Source: DATCHW01 sp963806045
GTDB lineage: Bacteria > Bacteroidota > Ignavibacteria > Tepidaquicellales > Tepidaquicellaceae
DNA: 64,000 bases
Direction: 5' to 3'
Assembly (NCBI GenBank): GCA_963806045.1
Contig: CAWDWP010000001.1
Location: 1 to 64,000, forward strand
Below, in pieces: positions 56,144-63,823 of the stretch; position 1 is the stretch's first letter; every line of letters starts with the position of its first letter. Made by a program: the position numbers and the translations under genes. The notes beneath the pieces were generated by a model. It worked only from the letters and a program-made list of their open reading frames with translations. It was not told where the DNA came from and did no database searches.

Positions 56144-57069
56144 ACCGGTGTCCGATTACATATAGCGAATGTGGAAAAAATTATTATTCTGAAAAGGGTT
56201 TAAAATTACTTTCTCCCGGGCTAAAGAAACTTAATCTCCTGCCATATTCTAATGAAGATATTAAACTCGAAGCATTTTCCCGTTCCGGTGATTTTGCATT
56301 ACCGGGCAGTTCCTTGAAATTGCTCGCAAAAATAAATCCCTCAACAGATTCTTTCGTATTTTCTTCTCTGAAAGGTAAATTTATTTTAAAACCTCAAAAT
56401 ATTTTATATCCAGAGGTTCCTCAAAATGAAGACCTGACAATGAAAATGGCGGAAGTTTGCGGTGTTGAGGTGCCGTTTCATGGCCTGGTATATAATTCGG
56501 ATAAATCACTGACATACTTCATAAAAAGATTTGACAGGGGTCCGGGAAAATTAAAATTTCACACCGAGGACTTCGCCCAGTTATGCGGTAAATACAAATC
56601 CGGGAAGTATGATTCATCAATGGAAGAGGTCGCCGGAATTGCAGACAGGTTCTGCACTTTCCCGGTCATAGAAAAAATAAAACTTTTCCGGATTTCAGTT
56701 TTTAATTATCTTGCGGGAAACGGAAATGCGCATCTGAAGGAATTTTCGTTGATTAAAAGGGATGAGGTTGTAGTGTTCAGCCCATTTTATAATCTGGTGA
56801 ATACAGCGATAATAAGCAATAATGAATCAAGTGAAATTGCACTATCGTTGAATAATAAAAAAATGAGTTTAAACAAATATGATTTTTTTGAATATTATGG
56901 TATTAATATTCTTAAATTAAACTTAAAATCATTACTGAGTGTATTAAATGAGTTCGAAAATTCAATATCGAAATGGCTGGACCTAATACAAATCAGTTTT
57001 CTCACTGAAAAAAATAAAGAAAAATATATTAAAGTACTTGAACAAAGAATTGTAAAATTTTTTAAATAA
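56140..57069 (+). CDS. hipT: HipT-like protein, apparently kinase-dead
   Basis: 309 aa. The fold matches the HipA kinase core: FILKPQNILYPEVPQNEDLT (ATP-contact Lys) and YFIKRFDRGPGKLKFH. The active site is altered. The catalytic loop normally reads GN-x-D-x-H-x-KN; here it is GNGNAHLKEFSL, so the catalytic Asp is Asn and the metal-binding Asn is Glu. The metal-binding Asp, normally P-x-YD, is Asn in SPFYNLVNTA. The Gly/Ser loop (PGSSLKLL) is also divergent. In active HipT these residues phosphorylate tryptophanyl-tRNA synthetase. This copy is therefore a predicted pseudokinase. It is otherwise full length, in frame and coupled to hipS. Confidence 0.8.
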   Translation: MNRCPITYSECGKNYYSEKGLKLLSPGLKKLNLLPYSNEDIKLEAFSRSGDFALPGSSLKLLAKINPSTDSFVFSSLKGKFILKPQNILYPEVPQNEDLTMKMAEVCGVEVPFHGLVYNSDKSLTYFIKRFDRGPGKLKFHTEDFAQLCGKYKSGKYDSSMEEVAGIADRFCTFPVIEKIKLFRISVFNYLAGNGNAHLKEFSLIKRDEVVVFSPFYNLVNTAIISNNESSEIALSLNNKKMSLNKYDFFEYYGINILKLNLKSLLSVLNEFENSISKWLDLIQISFLTEKNKEKYIKVLEQRIVKFFK

Positions 57070-57077
57070 ATAATTAT

Positions 57078-57416
57078 ATGAGCAAAGATTGGCAAAAATA
57101 TTTCCAGGGCGCAATTACAATGTGCGATAAGGATTTCGTAATAACTTACATGAATGAAAAGGCTATAATTACTTTTAAAGAAGACGGAGGTGATAAACTC
57201 ATCGGTACAAATCTTCTGGATTGCCACAACGAGAGATCAAAAATAGAAATACTGAAAATCCGTGATTCCGGAGAACCGAATGCATATACTATAGAAAAAA
57301 ACGGAGTAAAAAAAATAATTTATCAGGCACCCCTGTTCGAGAATTCCGAATATTCCGGTATGGTGGAATTATCATTGGAAATCCCGTTCGATATGCCTCA
57401 TTTTAAAAGAGATTAA
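57078..57416 (+). CDS. Small PAS-domain protein
   Basis: 112 aa. It matches single-domain PAS proteins: MCDKDFVITYMNEKAIITFK, NLLDCHNERSKIEILKIRDS and NAYTIEKNGVKKIIYQAP. No output domain is attached. It starts 8 bp after hipT and ends 6 bp before the SDR gene, so it is probably co-transcribed with both. It may sense a small ligand or redox state and act through protein contacts, but the ligand is unknown. Confidence 0.75.
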   Translation: MSKDWQKYFQGAITMCDKDFVITYMNEKAIITFKEDGGDKLIGTNLLDCHNERSKIEILKIRDSGEPNAYTIEKNGVKKIIYQAPLFENSEYSGMVELSLEIPFDMPHFKRD

Positions 57417-57422
57417 ACGGCT

Positions 57423-58311
57423 ATGAAAATTCTAATAACAGGCGGAAGCGGGATACTGGGATTTTTTCTGAATATCCGCTTATCGGAAAAGCATAATATT
57501 TTAACTACATACCACAATAATCCCGGTAACTGTAAGCGGTTCAATTCTGTAAAATTGAATTTGGGAGATCCTGAAGAGATAAAAAAACTCTTTCACAATT
57601 TCTCGCCCGATGCGGTTATTCATACTGCCGCATATTCCCGTCCGGATATTTGCAGTGTTCTTTCGCGTGAAGAAGTTTTCCGTGTAAACACAAAATCAAC
57701 TGAAGAACTCTCACAGACTTTGTGAAAAAAATAATTCCCTCCTGATATTCACATCTACTGACCTGGTGTATGATGGGTTTGCCGGCTCAATGCTGAAAGA
57801 AGATGCCAGACTTAACCCAATATCACTTTACACTGAATCCAAACTTGAAGCTGAAAAATCAATTGAAAATGTTTTTAGTAATTATGTAATCCTGAGGACA
57901 TCGCTTTTATACGGTATAGGACTAAATGATTCAGTGAATAATTTCCATAAAATGTACAATAATTTCAAAGCGGGAAAACCCTGGCGCTTGTTTTATGACC
58001 AGTTCCGGACTCCGTTATCGCTGATAAATGCTTCCGAGATTATTGAGCAGATTCTGAACCTGAACATACAAGGAGAAATTATTAATTTCGGCGGTAAACA
58101 GCGTGTATCAAGGGTCGAGCTCGGAGAGATTCTATGTGGTATTGCTGGTTTCGATAAATCTTTAATTGAAAAAATTTCAATGGATGATGTTTCCGGACAG
58201 CAGCAAGTGCCTGATGTTTCGCTCAATACCGACAAACTAAGGTCCTACGGTATAGAGCAGAAATCAATCGAGGAATCAATTTACGAAATACTGAAGTCAG
58301 AGAATGGATAA
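57423..58311 (+). CDS. RmlD-like SDR oxidoreductase, one frameshift
   Basis: About 296 aa when joined. The nucleotide-binding loop is ITGGSGILGFFLNIRL (G-x-G-x2-G, about residues 5-20). AVIHTAAYSRPDICSVLS and the TSTDLVYDG strand follow the RmlD/dTDP-4-dehydrorhamnose reductase pattern. SLYTESKLEAEKSIE carries the Y-x3-K catalytic pair. A single-base loss near 57722 splits the gene after SQTL. Substrate unknown, perhaps a nucleotide sugar. It overlaps the AEC transporter gene by 8 bp. Confidence 0.8.
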
Positions 58312-59215
58312 TATTGTTATTTTATTGCTATGCCTTTTTCTCGGTTATTTCCTGCAGAGAATAAAAATCTTTCCGGTAAATGCCTACGTTACGCTTAATC
58401 ATTTGATTATTTATATCTGCCTTCCGGCTTTAGCGCTGCTGTATATGCCGCAGGTAGAAATCAGCACGCAGATGTTGTTCCCCCTGTTTGTGGTTTATTT
58501 GCTTTTCGCAGGAGGTTTTATTTTTATAAATATAATCGGAAAAATTTTTAAGTTTGACCGCGCGACAATCGGCGCGCTTGTTCTTATCTGCGGATTTGCA
58601 AATACTTCATTTGTGGGTTTTCCGCTTCTTACAATGCTCTTCGGAGAAGGTTCGCTGAAAACAGGAATAATTATTGACCAGGCAGGCTCTTTCATTGCGG
58701 TTACAACTTTGGGAATAATCACTGCTTCTTATTATTCATCTTCTCAGCCTTCAGGAAAAATAATTATAAAAAAGATTTTGCAATTCCCTCCGTTTTATTC
58801 TTTCATCATAGGGTTAGTGATAAGGCTCTTAAATATTCCTGTTCCACCTTTTATGCAGGATATTTTCCGGAAACTGGGAAGCCCGATATTCTTTTTGGCT
58901 CTCATATCCGTCGGAATGCAGCTATCATTCAATTTTGCGGGAATAAAATTTTCCGGTATTTTCTGGGGATTGTTTTATAAACTTATATTTGGTCCGCTCC
59001 TGATTTTCATTCTCTATGTTTATATTTTCGGTGGGAAGGGCGAAGTTGTTCAGATAAGCATAATTGAATCTGCGATGGGTCCTATGGTTACAGCCGCTAT
59101 TCTCGCTTCTAATTATAATCTTAATCCAAAACTCGTAGGTGTGGTGACAGGTCTGGGAATTATACTGTCCTTTGGAACAGTTCTTCTGTGGTATCAGGTT
59201 GTAAGGGGATTCTGA
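58304..59215 (+). CDS. AEC-family (auxin-efflux-carrier-like) membrane transporter
   Basis: 303 aa, about ten membrane helices. ICLPALALLYMPQVEIS and GFANTSFVGFPLLTMLFGEG match the conserved N-terminal half of the AEC family, and IIESAMGPMVTAAILASNYN the C-terminal one. It is likely a secondary transporter for an organic anion or amino acid. It overlaps the SDR gene, so the pair may act together, but the substrate is unknown. It ends before the XRE operators. Confidence 0.85.
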   Translation: MDNIVILLLCLFLGYFLQRIKIFPVNAYVTLNHLIIYICLPALALLYMPQVEISTQMLFPLFVVYLLFAGGFIFINIIGKIFKFDRATIGALVLICGFANTSFVGFPLLTMLFGEGSLKTGIIIDQAGSFIAVTTLGIITASYYSSSQPSGKIIIKKILQFPPFYSFIIGLVIRLLNIPVPPFMQDIFRKLGSPIFFLALISVGMQLSFNFAGIKFSGIFWGLFYKLIFGPLLIFILYVYIFGGKGEVVQISIIESAMGPMVTAAILASNYNLNPKLVGVVTGLGIILSFGTVLLWYQVVRGF

Positions 59216-59252
59216 TATACTAATTAATTTCCAGGTGAATGTTTTTTGATGC

Positions 59253-59302
59253 TTGACAATTTTAAATATATTGTCTAAATTAGTCTTGACAATATTTGTC
59301 AA
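59253..59302. promoter_or_regulatory. Two XRE-regulator operators
   Basis: TTGACAA-TAT-TTGTCAA (59286-59302) is a perfect inverted repeat. A looser copy, TTGACAAT-N9-ATTGTC, covers 59253-59275. Both sit directly upstream of the XRE gene whose ATG is at 59317, so autoregulation is likely. Confidence 0.75.
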
Positions 59303-59316
59303 CTTATTATTGCTGC

Positions 59317-59616
59317 ATGAAAACATTTGGGGAAATAGTAAAAAGCGAAAGGAAGAAGCGCAAGATGCTTTTGAGGGAATCCGCTGCTGCTCTTAAACTT
59401 GATCAGTCATTAATTAGTAAATTCGAAAGTAATTCGCGAAAACCAACCCGCGAACAGGTGATACAATTTGCAAAATTATATAAAATAGACAAAAATGAGT
59501 TGCTGGCAGTCTGGCTAAGCGATAAAATATTCTATGAGGTCTATAAAGAAGATATTGCTAAACAAGCATTACACATAGCGGAGAAAAAAATAGATTTGTA
59601 TTTAAAAAATAAATAA
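59317..59616 (+). CDS. XRE-family transcriptional regulator
   Basis: 99 aa from the ATG at 59317. The HTH is in LRESAAALKLDQSLISKFES (about residues 19-38), with NSRKPTREQVIQFAKLYKID after it. The C-terminal helix is rich in Lys. It resembles HTH regulators that accompany mobile or restriction loci in Bacteroidota, but no such genes are adjacent. The start is preferred over upstream codons because the operators lie before it. Confidence 0.8.
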   Translation: MKTFGEIVKSERKKRKMLLRESAAALKLDQSLISKFESNSRKPTREQVIQFAKLYKIDKNELLAVWLSDKIFYEVYKEDIAKQALHIAEKKIDLYLKNK

Positions 59617-59637
59617 AATTCAGATTTACAATAAATT

Positions 59638-59660
59638 GGAGGTTGCAAATTGCAACCTCC
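59638..59660. promoter_or_regulatory. Palindrome upstream of the ORF6N gene
   Basis: GGAGGTTGCAA-A-TTGCAACCTCC, 11-bp arms, about 17 bp before the ATG at 59677. It resembles the palindrome inside the ORF6N coding sequence at 59880-59900. It could be a regulatory site or a repeat, and could also be a hairpin in the mRNA leader. Confidence 0.7.
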
Positions 59661-59676
59661 AGTAAGGTATTAAAAA

Positions 59677-60249
59677 ATGACAAATTTAATAAAATTAGAA
59701 TCCGTTAACATAATTCCATTTATTTATTTAATTCGTAAAGAAAAGGTTATGCTTGATAGTGACCTGGCAAAACTTTATGGGGTTGAAACAAAAAGGCTTA
59801 AGGAAGCGGTAAGAAGAAATATTTCGCGATTTCCAAAGGATTTTATGTTCGAATTAACTCTTGAAGAATATCGCTCTTTAAGGACGCAATTTGCGACCTT
59901 AGAAAAATTCCCTGATAATCCAGAGCTTGTTTCAAAAAAAGGAAAGCACTCAAAATTCGTTCCCATGGTATTTACCGAGCAAGGTGTGGCTATGCTATCG
60001 AGTGTTTTAAATAGTCAAAGAGCTATACGGGTGAATATTGCAATAATGAGAGCGTTTGTACAAATCCGGCACATTGCACTAACGAATAAAGACCTTCAAA
60101 GAAAAATTAATAAACTTGAAGAATCTGTAAATGCAAAATTCAATCATTACGATGATAAAATAAAACTTATCTTTGAAGCTATTAAGCAATTAATCAAAAC
60201 AGAAACAAAACCTAAAAACCCTTTAGGCTTTCAGGCAAAAAACAAATAA
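59677..60249 (+). CDS. ORF6N-domain DNA-binding protein
   Basis: 190 aa. The ORF6N domain has LIRKEKVMLDSDLAKLYGVE (about residues 19-38), then ISRFPKDFMFELTLEEYRSL and MVFTEQGVAMLSSVLNSQRA. A coiled-coil-like C-terminus follows (KDLQRKINKLEESVNAKFNH). Such proteins are common as cargo in mobile elements and phages, but no phage genes are adjacent. The coding sequence includes a palindrome that encodes LRTQFATL. Function unknown; DNA binding is inferred from the family. Confidence 0.82.
   Translation: MTNLIKLESVNIIPFIYLIRKEKVMLDSDLAKLYGVETKRLKEAVRRNISRFPKDFMFELTLEEYRSLRTQFATLEKFPDNPELVSKKGKHSKFVPMVFTEQGVAMLSSVLNSQRAIRVNIAIMRAFVQIRHIALTNKDLQRKINKLEESVNAKFNHYDDKIKLIFEAIKQLIKTETKPKNPLGFQAKNK
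59880..59900. repeat. Palindrome inside the ORF6N coding sequence
   Basis: AAGG-A-CGCAA / TTGCG-A-CCTT, a 21-bp near-palindrome with only the two unpaired A positions and the centre off. The core AGG-NN-GCAA-N-TTGC-NN-CCT is shared with the palindrome at 59638-59660, 242 bp away. It is translated as LRTQFATL. Confidence 0.75.
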
Positions 60250-60334
60250 ATTCAAAAGATACAAAACTTATAAGATACTTATCTAAAAGAGAAGGGAGAG
60301 AAAGAGCAGAAAAAAAATTAAAATAAATAGTTTT

Positions 60335-60853
60335 TTATTCGAATTTCTTTTTTGCAAGAACCACAGCACCTACTATCGCAGCCAGAAGTAGCAGACCGGC
60401 AAGCTCAATTGATAAACCGTAATTTGTAAATAATTCAGTACCAAGATTTTCTGCGGTTCCGATTTTTTCAGCATTTGGATTCAACGCAGGATATTTCCCT
60501 GCGAATCCGAAGTAAACCGTAAAGGCAAGCAGGCAAAATAATAAAACCGACAATAAAACTGCTGATATTTTTTTGTAAGAAAATCTTTCACTTATTTTTA
60601 TTTCATCCCTCACGTTCAGAAGCATTATTACAAAAAGAAATAACACCATAATAGCGCCCATGTAAACAAGCACCTGTATTATCGCTATGAATTGTGCTTT
60701 CAGTGATAAATATACACCTGAAACCATAAAAAAATTGAGAATCAAAAATAGTGCACTTGAGATAGGGCTTTTTCTTGTTATCATCATAATTGCTGAAAAA
60801 ACAGCTCCTGCTGCAAGGATGTAAAATATTATTGTATCAAACTTCTGCTCCAT
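60335..60853 (-). CDS. nuoJ: NADH-quinone oxidoreductase subunit J, isolated
   Basis: 172 aa with five membrane helices. FYILAAGAVFSAIMMITRKS, PISSALFLILNFFMVSGVYL and QVLVYMGAIMVLFLFVIMLL (the conserved NuoJ segment) are clear. The C-terminal part ends in AIVGAVVLAKKKFE. Complex I genes usually occur as a block, but here only nuoJ is present, with no other nuo gene in the window. It may be an additional copy or part of a split complex I. Confidence 0.88.
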   Translation of the reverse strand: MEQKFDTIIFYILAAGAVFSAIMMITRKSPISSALFLILNFFMVSGVYLSLKAQFIAIIQVLVYMGAIMVLFLFVIMLLNVRDEIKISERFSYKKISAVLLSVLLFCLLAFTVYFGFAGKYPALNPNAEKIGTAENLGTELFTNYGLSIELAGLLLLAAIVGAVVLAKKKFE

Positions 60854-60959
60854 TAATAATCAATTATTTGTAAATAAATATATATTTTCTAAACTAAATT
60901 TGTAATTCTAAATTTTGTTAGTGTTACATATTTGTAACGAGGGAAAGTAAATATGAAAA

Positions 60960-61104
60960 GCTACAAAAGTTTCGGCAAATAATTGAGACCTTTAAAATGC
61001 TTAAACTTTTGTAGTTTAAGTTTTAATTTTTTTGTTTCGTTTTTTCGTTAATTTCTTGTTATTTTATATTAATTAGAATTTTTTTATAAAAAAATTATCA
61101 ACTT
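60960..61104. other. AT-rich spacer with hairpin words
   Basis: ACTTTTGTAGTTTAAG near 61007-61022 can pair with CTTAAACTTTTG-type words, and similar AGTCTTCAAGACTTTTGTAG occurs at 32371-32390. Otherwise AT-rich leader sequence of the cargo gene at 61105. Confidence 0.35.
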
Positions 61105-63579
61105 ATGAAAAACATATTACTTTCTGTTTTTTTGATACTATGCATAAGTTATTCGACAAGTTTCAGCCAGTATATTGATGACCCTAATATTGACAGAATC
61201 CCCTATTATCTTTTGGTTCAATCGCAATATTCATCTCCGAATTCCTCGCGGATAGTAATAACTAATCCGCTTGGATTTGATAATTTCTTTCTTGGAAATG
61301 ATTTTGCAGAACCGCATCTCTCCGGGCATCCCCAAAACCCGTTATGGTATTTCACTGCATACAACACTAATGCAGCACATTATACTTTAAATGGTGCAGA
61401 CTGGTTTATAAATAATCCCAATTTCGGAGCGACAATGATGGGCGACCCTGTTACTGCCTATGACAGTCTTGGTAATTTATTCTATGAAAATATGTATGGA
61501 GATGGAAATAATGTTTTTGGAACGAGAATAATCAAATCTACCAATAACGGTCAATCCTGGTTAACATCAGTTAATGGAAATACCGGAAATGATAAAAACT
61601 GGATTGCAGCTGACCAAACAGGCGGACCATATGCAAATTATGTTTACGGTACAATAACTCCGGGTAATTTCATAAGAAGTACAGACCACGGTGCGTCGTT
61701 TCAAATTGTCACATCTTTTAATACTCAGCAGCTGCCCGGTATGATGGTCTGCGTTGGTCCGAAAACTGACGGAGGTGATGTTCCCGGCGGATGTGTATAT
61801 GTCGTAACAAATTCAGGAAATACTTTTGGTCCTACTTATAGTTTTTATGTGTCTACTAATGGCGGAACTTCGTTCACACTGAGTTCTCAACAGTTATTTG
61901 CCGGATATGTTGGAACCAATGTCGGCGGAAGACACTCCGTTCAGAATATGAGAACAAGACCTTATCCTTTTATGACTGCTGATAATAGTTATGGAGCACG
62001 CAGGGGTCGCCTTTACCTGGTATATGCCACTAATGATCCCCCGGGAAACGGAAATAAACCTGATATCTGGTGCAGATCTTCCACAGATAAAGGCGTATCC
62101 TGGTCTGCTGCTGTCAGGGTTAACGACGATGCAAGCCCGCAGTCAAATCATCAGTGGATGCCGGCGACCTGGTGCGATAAGCAAACAGGAAGATTATATG
62201 TGAAATGGTTTGATACAAGGCTGGCTCCAACAAGCGATAGCGCCGACGTTTATGCTTCCTATTCGGATGACGGCGGAAGCACTTTTGTTACAAACCAAAG
62301 AATTACAACTTCTACTTTTAAAATTGACTGTGCCGGATGCGGCGGCGGCGGAACCCCGCGCTACCAGGGAGATTATGATGCAATCACTTCGTTTGGAAGA
62401 ACTTCCATAATGTCCTGGTCTGACTTCAGGAATGGTTCTTTCGGAAGCTATACGGCATACTTCCCGGATTTTGCTATGAAAATCAATCCGCTTGCAATCT
62501 CTATGCACAATAATGATAGTATTTTTATTCGCGTCAGTGTGCCTGCCGTGAAATCGTTCACTGACAGAGTGAAGTTCACCGCTGAGATTGATACTTTACC
62601 CGTTGCCGGAACGGTTGATTTCTCATTTGTAAACGGAAAAGATTCAATTTCCGTATTTCCTGATTCTGTAACTTTAAGAATTAAAACTATAGGTAATATA
62701 TCTCCCGGATCATACGGAATTGTTATTTCCGGAAAGGGACCCAATGGGATTCCTATACACAAAAGGATTCAGGAGGTCTATATCAACACGGCTCCTGTCT
62801 CGGTCGGAACAAACCGCGAAGGTATCTGCAGTTACAAAGTCAACGGTGTTCAGTATAATACAAGACAAACATTTGTTATAAACCTTGGTCAATCTATTTC
62901 GGTTCAGGCAGTAAGCCCATTCCTTGCAGGTAATAATAATTATATTTTCACAAGCTGGAGTGATGCAGGCGATACAACTCATAACGTCGTCGTGAACAAC
63001 CCAATAACTCTGACTGCGAATTTTAAAGTTCAGTATAAACTGCTAATGGTTTCATCTATAGGAAACACATTCGGCGGTAACGCATATTATGATTCTGCTG
63101 TTCCGTTTAATTTTGGTGTTTTATCCAGAATTTTTGTTAGCGGCGGACAGACTTATCTTTACAGGGGATTTACAGGTTTAGGAAATACCTCTTATACAAG
63201 CCCTGACAGCACCGGAGCAGATTCCTCAATTACAATTGCAATTTCAAATCCGATTGTAGAAAGCGCACGCTGGATGAATATTACCGGTATTTCAAATATC
63301 GGAAGTGATATTCCACGTGAATATAAACTGTACCAGAACTTCCCGAATCCTTTTAATCCCGTAACAACAATTAATTTTGATATTGTAAAATCCGGTTATG
63401 TAAATATAACGGTTTACGATGCGCTTGGAAGGGAAATTCAGGTACTTGTGAACGAATCCGTCCAACCCGGAAGTTACAAAGTTAATTTTGATGCCGTGGG
63501 ATTATCAAGCGGAATATATTTCTATAAAATTAAAACCGGCGATTTCACAAATGTGAAGAGAATGCTGCTGGTAAAATGA
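61105..63579 (+). CDS. Large secreted BNR protein with T9SS sorting domain
   Basis: 824 aa. The signal peptide (KNILLSVFLILCISYSTSFS) precedes a propeller with Asp-box turns: IIKSTNNGQSWLTS, IRSTDHGASFQ, YVSTNGGTSFTL, SSTDKGVSWSAAV and YSDDGGSTFV. A Cys pair in DCAGCGGGG is unusual and might form a disulfide. Two beta-sandwich-like domains follow, including a bacterial repeat-type TSWSDAGDTTHNVVVN. The sorting domain runs from NFPNPFNPVTT to KRMLLVK. It ends at a strong terminator. Likely an exported surface protein; the frame is intact over 2.5 kb. Confidence 0.85.
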   Translation: MKNILLSVFLILCISYSTSFSQYIDDPNIDRIPYYLLVQSQYSSPNSSRIVITNPLGFDNFFLGNDFAEPHLSGHPQNPLWYFTAYNTNAAHYTLNGADWFINNPNFGATMMGDPVTAYDSLGNLFYENMYGDGNNVFGTRIIKSTNNGQSWLTSVNGNTGNDKNWIAADQTGGPYANYVYGTITPGNFIRSTDHGASFQIVTSFNTQQLPGMMVCVGPKTDGGDVPGGCVYVVTNSGNTFGPTYSFYVSTNGGTSFTLSSQQLFAGYVGTNVGGRHSVQNMRTRPYPFMTADNSYGARRGRLYLVYATNDPPGNGNKPDIWCRSSTDKGVSWSAAVRVNDDASPQSNHQWMPATWCDKQTGRLYVKWFDTRLAPTSDSADVYASYSDDGGSTFVTNQRITTSTFKIDCAGCGGGGTPRYQGDYDAITSFGRTSIMSWSDFRNGSFGSYTAYFPDFAMKINPLAISMHNNDSIFIRVSVPAVKSFTDRVKFTAEIDTLPVAGTVDFSFVNGKDSISVFPDSVTLRIKTIGNISPGSYGIVISGKGPNGIPIHKRIQEVYINTAPVSVGTNREGICSYKVNGVQYNTRQTFVINLGQSISVQAVSPFLAGNNNYIFTSWSDAGDTTHNVVVNNPITLTANFKVQYKLLMVSSIGNTFGGNAYYDSAVPFNFGVLSRIFVSGGQTYLYRGFTGLGNTSYTSPDSTGADSSITIAISNPIVESARWMNITGISNIGSDIPREYKLYQNFPNPFNPVTTINFDIVKSGYVNITVYDALGREIQVLVNESVQPGSYKVNFDAVGLSSGIYFYKIKTGDFTNVKRMLLVK

Positions 63580-63612
63580 TAATTTTTCGCTGGTTAAAAA
63601 TTTAAAACCTCT

Positions 63613-63644
63613 GGCTCCTGAACCCCTGTTTAGGAGCCTTTTTT
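63613..63644 (+). terminator. Intrinsic terminator
   Basis: GGCTCCT (63613-63619) and AGGAGCC (63632-63638) with a following T-run, 33 bp after the stop of the large cargo gene. Confidence 0.85.
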
Positions 63645-63823
63645 ATACTTCTAGTTTCTCGCGCACCCCTCGGTTATCAATAATAGAAAATAATTTTAAA
63701 TTTACAATTTCAATTTTAAATTTAACATTTTTAATTTTAATTTCTTTCAGGAAACTAATCTATGAACTTATATCTTTTCTATATCGTTTATTAAATTACA
63801 TTTAAAGAACATTATCTTTAATT

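Noticed and set aside
59220..60330. Prophage
   Set aside because: An XRE regulator and one ORF6N gene are not enough; no integrase, structural or lysis genes are present.
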